Of a stretch of DNA of 64,000 bases, positions 19,380 to 28,647 are shown one piece after another (position 1 is the stretch's first letter; each line of letters begins with the position of its first letter). The DNA comes from Desulfobotulus mexicanus (GTDB lineage: Bacteria; Desulfobacterota; Desulfobacteria; Desulfobacterales; ASO4-4): positions 1 through 64,000 of the forward strand of contig NZ_VDMB01000009.1 of assembly GCF_006175995.1 (NCBI RefSeq). Direction: 5' to 3'. The notes under the pieces were generated by a model. That model ran no database searches. It was not told where the DNA came from and saw nothing but the letters and a program-made list of their open reading frames with translations. The translations under genes were made by a program, and so were the position numbers.

Positions 19380-19790
19380 ATGAATCCTTGTATATTTTTT
19401 GTAGATGATGAACCCCGCATTCTTCAGAGTCTCCGCCGTCTTTTCCGAAATGAGGCCTATGAGATCCATACCTTTGAAAATCCTCTGGAAGCCCTTGAAG
19501 CTGTTATGAATATTAAGCCCTCGGTTGTGGTGTCGGATCAGCGCATGCCCCAGATGACCGGCCTTGAATTGTTGGGAAAAGTAAGGGATCTGGCCCCTGA
19601 GACCGTTCGTATCATGTTGACGGCCTATGCCGATGTGGATGTGGCTTTGGGTGGCCTGAACTCATGGACCGTAAATGTTTTTCTAAAAAAACCATGGGAT
19701 GATGCGGAACTGCTGATGGAAATACGCAATGCCATTAAATACCACAAACATCTTGTGGGAGGTGGATCTGAACCCGGACAGGGCGTGTAG
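19380..19790 (+). CDS. Single-domain response regulator (REC)
   Basis: 136 residues, a receiver domain alone. Acidic pocket DDE at residues 9-11, phospho-acceptor Asp53 in VVSDQRMPQMTG, conserved Thr in MLTAYAD and Lys in LKKPWD. The SDQRMP and KPWDDAEL wording resembles receivers of RpfG/HD-GYP-type regulators rather than CheY. First gene of the chemosensory operon. ATG 19380 is preferred to the in-frame GTG at 19371 because AGGTG lies 6 nt upstream of the ATG. Confidence 0.86.
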   Translation: MNPCIFFVDDEPRILQSLRRLFRNEAYEIHTFENPLEALEAVMNIKPSVVVSDQRMPQMTGLELLGKVRDLAPETVRIMLTAYADVDVALGGLNSWTVNVFLKKPWDDAELLMEIRNAIKYHKHLVGGGSEPGQGV

Positions 19791-19798
19791 GGAGATCT

Positions 19799-20080
19799 AT
19801 GGAAAAAGCACCGGAAACCTTTGTTCTGGATGGTCCCTTAACCATCTATGAGGTTGAGGATCTGAAACAACGCATGCTGGCAGTGATGGAAAAAGCTCCC
19901 TGCCTGGTATTGGACTGTAGTGCTGCCACCCGTTGTGATACGGCATTTCTTCAGCTGCTTTTTTCATTTTACCGGACCTGTGTGGATAAGGGGATTCAGC
20001 TTTCTCTGATTCCAGGAGAATATCTGCTGGATGCAGCTTTTCGAATTGGTATGGATCTTTCCCCCATGATCCGGAAATGA
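19799..20080 (+). CDS. STAS-domain protein
   Basis: 93 residues that resemble the STAS fold (anti-sigma-factor antagonist / MlaB-like): strand-helix pattern with VLDCSAATRCDTAFLQLLFSFYRTC, the position where SpoIIAA proteins have a phosphorylatable Ser; here the loop reads CSAATRCD. Ribosome site GGGAG precedes ATG 19799, 8 bp after the preceding stop. Such STAS proteins occur in chemosensory operons of deltaproteobacteria and gammaproteobacteria; the exact role is unknown. Confidence 0.75.
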   Translation: MEKAPETFVLDGPLTIYEVEDLKQRMLAVMEKAPCLVLDCSAATRCDTAFLQLLFSFYRTCVDKGIQLSLIPGEYLLDAAFRIGMDLSPMIRK

Positions 20081-20092
20081 CGGGAATCCCAT

Positions 20093-20473
20093 ATGGAAAA
20101 AAGGATACTCGTTGTGGATGATGCCCCCAGCATAAGGATGCTGGTACGTTTTTCCCTGACAAAGGCCGGATATCTTGTGGATGAGGCCTGTGATGGCAGG
20201 GAAGCCTTTATCCGGCTGGAAGAGCAGCCCTTTCCTGATCTGGTGGTAACGGATCTTCATATGCCCGTAATGAACGGTCTTGAACTCATTAAACGGGTTC
20301 GTTCCCATGGGAAATGCCGGTTTATACCTATTATTATATTCACAAATCCCCAGGAGCCGGAAAAACGGAGGGAGGCCCGTCATGCAGGAGCCTCTGCCTG
20401 GATAGAAAAACCTTTCAAGCCGGAAGCTCTTCAAAAGATAATCCGTCGTTTTATCGGTGTTCCGGGAGTCTGA
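20093..20473 (+). CDS. cheY: Chemotaxis-type response regulator CheY
   Basis: 126 residues, receiver only. DD at 9-10, phospho-acceptor Asp54 in VVTDLHMPVMNG, Thr in IIFTNPQEP, Lys in IEKPFKPE. Directly upstream of cheA, with 12 bp to the STAS gene. Probably the output of CheA, acting on a motor or on another target such as type IV pili. Confidence 0.88.
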   Translation: MEKRILVVDDAPSIRMLVRFSLTKAGYLVDEACDGREAFIRLEEQPFPDLVVTDLHMPVMNGLELIKRVRSHGKCRFIPIIIFTNPQEPEKRREARHAGASAWIEKPFKPEALQKIIRRFIGVPGV

Positions 20474-20474
20474 T

Positions 20475-22571
20475 ATGATGGATGTGGATGCAGACCTTAG
20501 AAAGGAACTGGATGCGGTTTTCCGCAGTGAGGCTGCCGATCTCTTTCTGCAGATAGAGGCGGCTGTGCTGGATCTGGAATCCGGCACAGGGGGAGGCGAT
20601 GCCGTACACCGCCTCTTTCGTGCCGTACATACCCTGAAGGGCTCCGGTGCCATGTTTGGTCTTATTCCCCTTGCGGAGCTGGCCCATGAGCTGGAAAATC
20701 TGATTGAAAGGGTCCGGGAGCTGGAAATCCAGCCGGATCGCAGGCTGATTTCTCTGGTTTTAAGGGTGACGGACCGTTTGCGGGTCCTTGCTGAATCCCA
20801 AGGGAAAGATGAAGGGGATGATACCCCCTTGCTGAAGGATATGGCCGGGGCCCTTGCGGGTCTGGAAAAAGGCGCAGATGCTTCCGGTCTTCGTAAGGTT
20901 TCTGTTTTTTTCAGGCCTTTTACGGACATATTCAAGTCGGGCATGGATCCTGCCATGGTGCTGGAAGAGCTGCGGGAGCTGGGGAGGCTTGAGGTCAGAA
21001 TCAAAGGGGAGGATGTGCCGGATCTGAAGTCCCTGAATCCGGAAAAATGCTGTCTTGCCTTTGATATGGTGCTGGAGACTTCTGCAAAGGATGAAGATAT
21101 AGAAGAAGTATTTCTTTTTGTATCCGAAGACAGCGATATCCGTATCAGGCTTTTTGGAAGTGAGGATTTTGAATGCACCGGTGAGAAAGATCCCTTAACT
21201 GAAGAGCCTGTACCGGAAAAAATAAATTATCAGGAGGATTCTTTACAGGCGGTTATAATTCAGGAGAATAACGCTGATGAAAAGGAAAAAAGCCCTTCAT
21301 CTCCTGCAGTCAATGGGGCGGTATCTTCCGGGAAATCCGCAGAGCATCAACAGCCTGAAAGTGAAGATATCCGCATTGCAGCACCCAGGCTGGATACTCT
21401 CATGAACCTTGTGGGAGAGCTGGTCATGCAGCAGGCCCGTTTGAAAGAGCTGGGAGGTATGCTGAAAATTCCGGAACTGGAGGAATCCCTGGAGGGGCTG
21501 GACCTCATTACCCTGAACCTGAAAGACTGTGTGCTGAATCTAAGGATGACACCCATTGCCGCCACCTTCAACCGCTTCAGAAGGCTGGTTCGGGATCTTT
21601 GTCAGGAGCTTGGCAAGGAAGTATCCTTTGAGGTGGCTGGCGGTGAGACGGAGCTGGATAAGGCTCTGATTGACGGACTGGGAGAACCCCTTGTGCATCT
21701 GGTTCGCAATGCACTGGACCATGGTATTGAACTGCCCGAAGAACGTTTGAAAAAAGGAAAATCTGCAACAGGAACTCTGCGTCTTGCTGCTGCTGCCGCA
21801 GAGGGGAGGGTTGAGATCTGTATTTTTGATGATGGTCGGGGAATTGACCGGGATGCCGTTCTGGAAAGGGCCATAAAAAGAAAGCTTGTGCGGGAAGACG
21901 AGCAGCTTTCCCCCTCTGAGATTGATGCCCTTATTTTTCATCCGGGACTTTCCACATCAACTGCCGTGGGCAAGGTTTCCGGCCGTGGCGTGGGGATGGA
22001 TGTGGTACGGCGTCAGATTGAATCCCTTGCAGGACGGATTACCATAGACAGTCAGGCTGGAAAAGGGACAAAAATCGTCTTGTCTTTGCCCTTAACCCTT
22101 GCCATTGTGGAATGTCTCATGGTTCATGTGGGAGACGGGCTTTTTGCTCTGCCCATTACCCAGGTGGAAACCTGTATGGATTTTATGGATCACAATCTGA
22201 AAAAAGAAGGGGAACATTCCTGGCTTCTTTTTCGTAACCGCCCATTATCCTATGTTTTCCTTCGGGATTTTTTCCGTATACGCTCTTTGCAGAATCAGGA
22301 GAGTCACGTGGTGGTGGTTCGGTCGGAGTCGGGTTTTTTCGGACTTGTGGTGGATGCCCTTGCGGGTACTCAGCAGGTTGTCATTAAATCCATGGGAGCC
22401 TGGTATGACAGGCAGGATGGAATTGCCGGTGCCACTGTTATGGGAGATGGTGACATTGCATTCATTCTGGATGTTCAGGGTATCTGGCGAAATGCCTGTG
22501 AAGAAACATCCCGGAAAAATACGGCGAAAACAGGTGGCACATCCCTGAAACATGCAGAGGGGAAAGGATAG
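20475..22571 (+). CDS. cheA: Chemotaxis histidine kinase CheA
   Basis: 698 residues. Hpt domain at the N-terminus with phospho-acceptor His52 in [14 protein letters not shown]; a divergent P2-like segment (about 140-230); an acidic linker; dimerisation helices with [19 protein letters not shown] (about 305); HATPase with N-box [20 protein letters not shown] and G-boxes [11 protein letters not shown] and [11 protein letters not shown]; and a C-terminal CheW-like domain. ATG 20475 starts one base after the cheY stop and has GGGAG upstream. It phosphorylates the CheY proteins of this operon. Confidence 0.95.
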   Translation: MMDVDADLRKELDAVFRSEAADLFLQIEAAVLDLESGTGGGDAVHRLFRAVHTLKGSGAMFGLIPLAELAHELENLIERVRELEIQPDRRLISLVLRVTDRLRVLAESQGKDEGDDTPLLKDMAGALAGLEKGADASGLRKVSVFFRPFTDIFKSGMDPAMVLEELRELGRLEVRIKGEDVPDLKSLNPEKCCLAFDMVLETSAKDEDIEEVFLFVSEDSDIRIRLFGSEDFECTGEKDPLTEEPVPEKINYQEDSLQAVIIQENNADEKEKSPSSPAVNGAVSSGKSAEHQQPESEDIRIAAPRLDTLMNLVGELVMQQARLKELGGMLKIPELEESLEGLDLITLNLKDCVLNLRMTPIAATFNRFRRLVRDLCQELGKEVSFEVAGGETELDKALIDGLGEPLVHLVRNALDHGIELPEERLKKGKSATGTLRLAAAAAEGRVEICIFDDGRGIDRDAVLERAIKRKLVREDEQLSPSEIDALIFHPGLSTSTAVGKVSGRGVGMDVVRRQIESLAGRITIDSQAGKGTKIVLSLPLTLAIVECLMVHVGDGLFALPITQVETCMDFMDHNLKKEGEHSWLLFRNRPLSYVFLRDFFRIRSLQNQESHVVVVRSESGFFGLVVDALAGTQQVVIKSMGAWYDRQDGIAGATVMGDGDIAFILDVQGIWRNACEETSRKNTAKTGGTSLKHAEGKG

Positions 22572-22575
22572 GTCC

Positions 22576-25248
22576 ATGCACTGGAAAGATCTGAGCATAG
22601 CTACCAAGCTGGGGCTGGCATTCGGCCTTGTTCTCTGTTTTCTTGCGGCGGTTATTCTTGTGGGTTTTTTGGGAATTGATCGCATGGTTCAGCGGGGAAA
22701 CATCCTCATTGACGGCAATCGCATGGACAGTATCCTTGCCCTGAAGGAAGTGGAGCTGCTGCAGAGTTCAAGGAAGGTGGGGACCCATCTCATTGGCGGG
22801 GATACTGTGTATGTTGAGCGGCAGAGCGAAAAGACTTCCTTTGGTCGGTGGCTCAAAAGTGAAGAACGGGAGTGGATGGAGATACGCATTCCTGAAATGT
22901 CCATGTATTTCAGCAGGCTGGATAAGCAGTATGCAGATCTTCACAAAGAGCTTCTCAAAACTCTGGATTCCTATAGAATTGATCATGGGGAATTTTTGCA
23001 GGAGCTGCAGGCTTTCCAGCAACAGAATCAGGTCTGGGGGCAGCAGGTGGCAGAGCAGCTGGCCTTGGGAGCCGGTTCCCTTTTTCGGTATCAGGATATG
23101 TTGAAAAATGTAGTGCTTCAGGCGGAATCCATTGCCAGGGCCTGCCATGAAGAGCCTGGGCTCAGCGATGAGGAACGCAGGGAAAAGGCATTGAAATTGC
23201 TGATGTCCATGCGCTACGGGGAAGAGATGAGGGATTATTTCTGGGTGCATGACAGTCATCCCCGCATGGTGGCCCATCCTTACTTTCCTGAGCTGGGTGG
23301 TATGGAGCTTGGGGATGATTATGTATTTTTGAAAAAACTATTTTTAACCATCAATCGTAAGGTGGATACCCGTGGAGATGGGTTTCTATTGTATGAATGG
23401 CCCCATTATGATCGTGAAGAGCATGTGCCTAAACTGGGTTATGTACGCTACTTTGAACCCTGGGGATGGTATCTGGGTACGGGAGTTTATTTATTTGAAG
23501 AAAACAGGGCCCTTTTACAAAGAGCCAGGGAGTTTTCCGATGGTACTCCATTCTCCTTTAATGTGCAGCAGAGCATGGATGATTCTGCCCTTGGCCGTTT
23601 TCTTACAAGGGAAAATCTCTGGCCTGCGGGACTGGGGCTTGAAGATGCTTTAAGGGCATGCATCAGCCCGTTGGAAAGACTTTATGCCTCGGCAGGGCAT
23701 ATAGAAGAAGCCATTAACCTGGGCGATGTGGAAAGGGCCATGGCCATTTATGAAATTGAAACTATGGGAGCCATGGCAGATCTGGATTTCCATATGGGAG
23801 CAATGATACATCATATTGCAAGGCACAACCGTGCCGCTGCGGAAGCCAGAGAACGATTTGATATTAAAGTAATGCCGGTTTTTGAGAATATGCTGGATTC
23901 CCTTCATCAGCTCAGGGCCGTTGTGAATGTCCATACAGAAGATGTGGAGGCCATGGCAGAGGCAGCACAGCAAACCCGCTGGCTTTTCGGTGTTCTGGGT
24001 CTGTTTGCACTGGCTGCTGGTCTGGTGATGGCAGCAATAATGATACGGGTAATCCGCAGGCCCCTTATGTCCCTTGTAAAGGTTGCAAGAAATATAGAAG
24101 GCGGACAGTATAATCTCTACTGTGGCTTGAATCAAAAGGATGAGCTGGGTTGTTTATCCCAGGCCATGGACCAGATGCTTGCAGGTCTTCGCAGGACATC
24201 TGAGCTGGCCAGATGCGTTTCAGCGGGAGACCTGAATCCTTCCTTTGAAGGTATGTCCGATGGGGATACCATTGGTGTTGCCCTCAGGGAAATGGTGGGT
24301 AATTTAAACGATGTGGTGGGCAAGGTCCGCCATGCTGCAGATCAGGTAGGTACAGCCAGTCGTGAACTTAAAGAAACTGCCATGCTGGTGGCTCAGGGTG
24401 CTTCGGAGCAGGCGGCTTCGGCAGAGCAGAGTTCCGCATCCATGGAGGAAATGAGTTCCATCATCCGGCAGAATGCGGACAATGCAAGGGAAACAAGGGG
24501 GATTGCCAGCATAGCAGCGGAAGATGCGAGAAAATCCGGTGATTCTGTGGCTAAAACGGTTATGGATATGCGGGAAATTGCCAGTCGTGTCGGTGTGATA
24601 GAAGAAATTGCAAGGCAGACCAATCTGCTTGCCCTGAATGCGGCTATAGAGGCGGCAAGGGCAGGGGAGCATGGCAGGGGCTTTGCTGTTGTGGCTTCCG
24701 AGGTTAGAAAACTTGCAGAACGCAGCCAGAAGGCGGCAGGGGAAATAGGCAGTCTGGCTGAAGCCAGTGTGGCTCAGGCGGATGAGGCTGGGACCATGCT
24801 GGAGCGTCTGGTACCTGGCATTGAACGTACAGCAGACCTTGTCAGGCAGATTGCTTCCGCAAGTCAGGAACAGAGTGAAGGCGTTAGCCAGGTGAATCAG
24901 GCAATTCTGCAGCTGGATGAAATTATTCAGCAGAATGCCCATGTTGCAGAAGAAATGGCTGCTTCCGCAGGGCAGATGGAAGACCAGTCCCTTCATCTGC
25001 AGGAAGCCATGGCTTTTTTCATGGATAACTCAGCAAATATAGACAAGACCATTGAAACCAAGGATGAAAGCAGGTCTTTTGAGCGTAATGAATCCGGATA
25101 CTCCGGGTTCCATGGGAAAGTAAGGTCGCCGGGTTCCCATGGTTTGCCATGGCAGCCTTCTTCTGAGAAAGTTACGGATTTTGACGGGGACTGGGGCATG
25201 GGGGAAGAAGAGTTTAGGGAGAAAAAAAAGGAGCCCCGCCATGAATGA
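22576..25248 (+). CDS. Methyl-accepting chemotaxis protein with Cache sensor
   Basis: 890 residues. First membrane helix about residues 13-33; then a helical segment with [12 protein letters not shown] resembling a CZB-type domain but with the usual zinc ligands largely missing; a Cache-like sensor ([39 protein letters not shown], about 225-315); a second membrane helix about 470-492; HAMP; and a full signalling domain with the hairpin tip [44 protein letters not shown] 22576 has GGAAAGGATAGG upstream. Its 3' end overlaps cheW by 8 bp, so it is the dedicated receptor of this operon. Confidence 0.92.
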   Translation: MHWKDLSIATKLGLAFGLVLCFLAAVILVGFLGIDRMVQRGNILIDGNRMDSILALKEVELLQSSRKVGTHLIGGDTVYVERQSEKTSFGRWLKSEEREWMEIRIPEMSMYFSRLDKQYADLHKELLKTLDSYRIDHGEFLQELQAFQQQNQVWGQQVAEQLALGAGSLFRYQDMLKNVVLQAESIARACHEEPGLSDEERREKALKLLMSMRYGEEMRDYFWVHDSHPRMVAHPYFPELGGMELGDDYVFLKKLFLTINRKVDTRGDGFLLYEWPHYDREEHVPKLGYVRYFEPWGWYLGTGVYLFEENRALLQRAREFSDGTPFSFNVQQSMDDSALGRFLTRENLWPAGLGLEDALRACISPLERLYASAGHIEEAINLGDVERAMAIYEIETMGAMADLDFHMGAMIHHIARHNRAAAEARERFDIKVMPVFENMLDSLHQLRAVVNVHTEDVEAMAEAAQQTRWLFGVLGLFALAAGLVMAAIMIRVIRRPLMSLVKVARNIEGGQYNLYCGLNQKDELGCLSQAMDQMLAGLRRTSELARCVSAGDLNPSFEGMSDGDTIGVALREMVGNLNDVVGKVRHAADQVGTASRELKETAMLVAQGASEQAASAEQSSASMEEMSSIIRQNADNARETRGIASIAAEDARKSGDSVAKTVMDMREIASRVGVIEEIARQTNLLALNAAIEAARAGEHGRGFAVVASEVRKLAERSQKAAGEIGSLAEASVAQADEAGTMLERLVPGIERTADLVRQIASASQEQSEGVSQVNQAILQLDEIIQQNAHVAEEMAASAGQMEDQSLHLQEAMAFFMDNSANIDKTIETKDESRSFERNESGYSGFHGKVRSPGSHGLPWQPSSEKVTDFDGDWGMGEEEFREKKKEPRHE

Positions 25249-25747
25249 AGATAAGCGTCAGTGCCTTACCTTTCACCTTCTGGATGTTGTTTTTGCTCTG
25301 CCCATTGAAGTGGTTCAGGAGGTTCTGCAGGATGTTCGTATTACACCAATTCCCAGAACCCCGGATTTTCTGGAAGGGGTCATGAACTTAAGGGGCCGGA
25401 TTGTGCCTGTGGTGGATCTCAAAAAAAAATTTGGTTTGAAAGAAACTCCGCCAAAACCTGAAAATGCTGTGATTGTAGTGTCTATACCCTTTGAGGGGAA
25501 GACTCTGCTGGCAGGTATCCGTGTGGACGGGGTAGACAGTGTCAGTGGCTTTGAAGAGTCTGCGCTGACCCCGCCACCGGAAATAGGAACTCTTATACCC
25601 CTGGATTTTCTTGAAGCCATGACTCTGGTTGAGGAAAATGTTCTTCTGTTTTTAAATATTGAGAAGGTTTTCAGCCGTTCGGAGCTTGGTGATGTACACA
25701 GGGTTCAGAACAATAAGAATATGAGAGACGGAGATGATGATGCATGA
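25241..25747 (+). CDS. cheW: Coupling protein CheW
   Basis: 168 residues. CheW fold with [22 protein letters not shown], the signature [24 protein letters not shown] and a C-terminal [12 protein letters not shown]. It links the receptor to CheA. Start ATG 25241 is preceded by AAGGAG and overlaps the receptor gene by 8 bp. Confidence 0.93.
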   Translation: MNEDKRQCLTFHLLDVVFALPIEVVQEVLQDVRITPIPRTPDFLEGVMNLRGRIVPVVDLKKKFGLKETPPKPENAVIVVSIPFEGKTLLAGIRVDGVDSVSGFEESALTPPPEIGTLIPLDFLEAMTLVEENVLLFLNIEKVFSRSELGDVHRVQNNKNMRDGDDDA

Positions 25748-26210
25748 AAAAAAGACCAGCGGACTTCGGGTGCTGGTGGTGGATGACTCTGCCCTCTCCA
25801 GAAGAATGCTGCAGAGTATTCTGGAAAAGGATCCTGCCATCATCAAAGTTGAAACAGCCACGGATGCCTACAGTGCAGTGGAAAAAATCCGCAGAGAGAC
25901 ACCGGATGTGATCTTACTGGATGTGGAAATGCCACGTATGAACGGGTTGAAGTTTCTTAAACGTATTATGGCCCAGCATCCTTTGCCCGTCATTGTCTGT
26001 TCCTCCCACATCGAAGGTCGCAGCGGTGCTGTAGCGAGGGAAGCCCTTGCCCTTGGAGCTGTTGACATCATTGCCAAGCCGGGTGTGGAGGACGCTGTTA
26101 CTATGAATGAGGTGAGCATGCGTATTCTCAATGCCATCCATGCAGCGGTTGGTCAGGGTGGGGATTTGGATTCTGTGCCGTACATTGACAAAAGTACGAC
26201 TTCATTTTAA
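25734..26210 (+). CDS. CheB-like receiver domain without methylesterase
   Basis: 158 residues ending soon after one receiver domain: DDS at 17-19, phospho-acceptor Asp63 in ILLDVEMPRMNGLKFLKRIM, then VIVCSSHIEGRSGAVAREALALGAVDIIAKP, wording that is typical of CheB receivers rather than CheY. The CheB linker begins (EVSMRILNAIHAAV) but the catalytic methylesterase domain is missing and does not appear in another frame before hisC. Three consecutive ATGs (25734, 25737, 25740) overlap the cheW end; the exact start is uncertain. Confidence 0.85.
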   Translation: MMMHEKKTSGLRVLVVDDSALSRRMLQSILEKDPAIIKVETATDAYSAVEKIRRETPDVILLDVEMPRMNGLKFLKRIMAQHPLPVIVCSSHIEGRSGAVAREALALGAVDIIAKPGVEDAVTMNEVSMRILNAIHAAVGQGGDLDSVPYIDKSTTSF

Positions 26211-26312
26211 TAAAGCCAGCATGGACAGTGGGATGGTCGCTGTATCTCTTAAAGATGCAGGCGGCTGTTTTTTTTGACAGGGATACAAATTTTGATCGTG
26301 AAGGATGGTATC

Positions 26313-27422
26313 ATGGAACCTGTTGTACCGGATTTTATCCGTGCCATTGCTCCCTATGTTCCCGGAAAACCCATAGAAGAGCTGGAACGGGAATACGGAC
26401 TTTCAGGGATTGTCAAGCTTGCTTCCAATGAAAATGCCCTTGGTGCTTCACCCTTGGCCCTTGAGGCCATGCAGCAGGCCATGGGCAGGTTGCACCGGTA
26501 TCCTGACGGGTCTGCCTATTACCTGACAGCAGCCCTGGCCCGGCATCTGGGTGTTGCAGAAGAGTCTGTGGTGACGGGTAATGGTTCCGATGATATTATT
26601 GCCATGGCTGTCCGTGCTTTCATGCGTACAGGTGACAAAGCCGTCATGCCGCACCCTGCCTTTCTTATGTATGATATTCTGGTGAAAACCGCAGGGGGTG
26701 TTGCCGTACCTGTGAACCTTGATGGAATGGATATTGCTCTGGATGCCATGGCTGCAGCGGTGGATAAGGATACCCGCATGGTATTTGTTACCAATCCCAA
26801 CAATCCCACGGGCCGTTTTATTCCGCAGGATAAGATGCGGGCATTTCTGGATGCTATTCCTTCTTCCGTTCTGGTGCTGCTGGATGAAGCCTATGTGGAG
26901 TTTGTTGCGGAAGAAAAATTTTATTCAGGTATTTCCCTTCTCAATGAGTATCCTAATCTTTTGATTTTAAGAACCTTTTCCAAAGCCTATGGTCTGGCAG
27001 GTATACGGGTAGGGTATGGTGTTATGGCAAAGGAAGTGGCTCAGTGGCTGCACAGGGTACGCCAGCCCTTTAACGTGAATCTTCTGGCTCAGGCTGCGGC
27101 ATGTGCGGCCCTTGAGGATGTTGATTTTTTAAATAAAACCAAGGCCCTTGTACAGGATGGAAAAAAATGGCTTTTTGCGCGTCTGGAAGAAATGGGCCTT
27201 AAGGCACATGAAACAGAGGCCAATTTTTTTCTGATTGATGTGAAAAGGGAAGGAAAAGCTGTTTTTGAGGCTATGCTCCGTAAGGGTGTGATTGTACGCT
27301 CCATGCATGGATACGGATTTCCCCGCTGTATCCGCATCACGGTGGGACTTCCTGAAGAAAATGAGATTTTTCTTTCTGCCCTGAAAGAAGTGCTTGCTGA
27401 TATTCCGGAAATATCTGTGTAA
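26313..27422 (+). CDS. hisC: Histidinol-phosphate aminotransferase HisC
   Basis: 369 residues, PLP enzyme of fold type I. Converts imidazole-acetol phosphate to histidinol phosphate. Lys224 in RTFSKAYGLAGIRVGY is the Schiff-base lysine; VFVTNPNNPTGRF and LLDEAYVEF are the family motifs. ATG 26313 is preceded by AAGGATGG. It is not linked to other his genes; like other HisC proteins in a genomic setting next to cmk and rpsA it may also serve aromatic amino-acid transamination. Confidence 0.92.
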   Translation: MEPVVPDFIRAIAPYVPGKPIEELEREYGLSGIVKLASNENALGASPLALEAMQQAMGRLHRYPDGSAYYLTAALARHLGVAEESVVTGNGSDDIIAMAVRAFMRTGDKAVMPHPAFLMYDILVKTAGGVAVPVNLDGMDIALDAMAAAVDKDTRMVFVTNPNNPTGRFIPQDKMRAFLDAIPSSVLVLLDEAYVEFVAEEKFYSGISLLNEYPNLLILRTFSKAYGLAGIRVGYGVMAKEVAQWLHRVRQPFNVNLLAQAAACAALEDVDFLNKTKALVQDGKKWLFARLEEMGLKAHETEANFFLIDVKREGKAVFEAMLRKGVIVRSMHGYGFPRCIRITVGLPEENEIFLSALKEVLADIPEISV

Positions 27423-27476
27423 ACATCAGGTTTTTCCTTCCGGGCTGTCCCTCAGATGCTTTTTTTGATTTTTTTT

Positions 27477-27823
27477 GTAATTGTTCAGCACAGTTTTTCA
27501 GGGGCCATACCTGCCAGACAGATGCACAGGCACCCAGGCTGTTTGCCCGTGACGCAATCTTATTCGGGAGCTTCTTGCCCTGTGCGGAAGCGGCAAAAAC
27601 TCCCCGCCACAGGCAGGATAAGCTTTTTATTACCATGGCAGGCCTTGGTACGCTGCCTTTGTGGCGGCTCAGACAGTTTGCCGCTTCTTTCGCACAGGCC
27701 TGCAAAGCTCTGATCCGAAACGATTGCAATGTCACTTACAAATAGCCAAGGTGCCTTGCAATAGTACGAATCTGCAGCAATTTCAAGATTGGAATTTCAG
27801 AATAAACCATGCTGAATAATTAC
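27477..27823. repeat. 347-bp imperfect inverted-repeat element (MITE-like)
   Basis: The whole hisC-cmk spacer is built from two long arms. The left terminus GTAATTGTTCAGCACAG and the reverse complement of the right terminus GTAATTATTCAGCATGG match at 14 of 17 bases. Moving inward the arms keep pairing in blocks: GGCACC, GGCTxTTTG, GTGAC, GCAATC, AGCTT, CCTGTGCG, AGCGGCAAA, GCCGCCACA-type stretches, down to a centre near 27625-27650. Both ends are flanked by runs of T. No transposase is inside; small open frames within the arms look fortuitous. It could be a non-autonomous mobile element or a long structured RNA. Confidence 0.75.
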
Positions 27824-27858
27824 TTTTTTTAGACGTAAAGAGGCGAAAAAAGAATATT

Positions 27859-28542
27859 ATGGAACCCATTGTCATTACCATTGACGGACCTGCCGGTGCA
27901 GGGAAAACTACCATCAGCCGCAACCTTGCGGATCTTCTTTCTTACCGCTATGTGGATACTGGGGCTTTGTACCGGGGAGTTGCCTATTGCGCAGAAAAAG
28001 CCTGTGTAAATCTGACAGATGAAAAGCAGCTCTCTTCTTTTTTGCAGAACCTTAAACTCTCCCTTGTGCGGGATGCTGCTGGCGGATTAAAACTTGTTGC
28101 CGACGGAGAGGATATCACAGCCTTGATCCGTACACCGGCCATGTCCATGGCTGCTTCAAAGGTTGCAGCTCTGCCCCTTGTCAGGTCCTGGCTTCTGGAA
28201 GTGCAGCGTAAACTGGGCAGGGAAAAGGCTGTAGTTTTTGAAGGCAGGGACATGGGAACCGTGGTTTTTCCTGAAGCAGATGTCAAATTTTTTCTGACAG
28301 CGGATCTTTCAGTCCGTGCCCGGAGAAGATATGCTGAACTTCCCGAAGAATCAGGGCAAAGTCTGGATGATGTTTTTGCGGATATGAAAAAAAGGGATGA
28401 ACAGGATGCGGGTCGGGATCTGGCCCCTCTGGTGGCGGCACACGATGCCATATATATTGACGCATCGAAATTCACCATTGATGAGGTTCTTGGACAGATG
28501 ATGGTCTTTGTGCGTGCAAAATCGGGCTCTGGATCTGAGTGA
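27859..28542 (+). CDS. cmk: Cytidylate kinase
   Basis: 227 residues. Phosphorylates CMP and dCMP. P-loop ITIDGPAGAGKTTISR at the N-terminus, YVDTGALYRGVA, and VFEGRDMGTVVFPEADVKFFLTA are the family motifs, with the lid RARRRYAEL. It sits directly upstream of rpsA, the conserved cmk-rpsA pairing of many proteobacteria. Confidence 0.96.
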   Translation: MEPIVITIDGPAGAGKTTISRNLADLLSYRYVDTGALYRGVAYCAEKACVNLTDEKQLSSFLQNLKLSLVRDAAGGLKLVADGEDITALIRTPAMSMAASKVAALPLVRSWLLEVQRKLGREKAVVFEGRDMGTVVFPEADVKFFLTADLSVRARRRYAELPEESGQSLDDVFADMKKRDEQDAGRDLAPLVAAHDAIYIDASKFTIDEVLGQMMVFVRAKSGSGSE

Positions 28543-28647
28543 ATATTTTATCTTGTATCCTCTGGGACTTTCTGGTATTTGTAGCAGGATATGCCAACCT
28601 TGAAAAACAGGGATGCGCATGAATAACGCTTAGGGGGATAACTTTTA

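Noticed and set aside
19964-21178. 404-codon minus-strand open frame antisense to the STAS, cheY and cheA genes
   Set aside because: Ser/Arg-rich antisense shadow crossing three well-supported genes.
27337-27735. 132-codon minus-strand open frame across the hisC end and the 347-bp element
   Set aside because: It overlaps hisC antisense and the left arm of the inverted repeat, has no ribosome site and no family features; its length follows from the GC-rich repeat arms.
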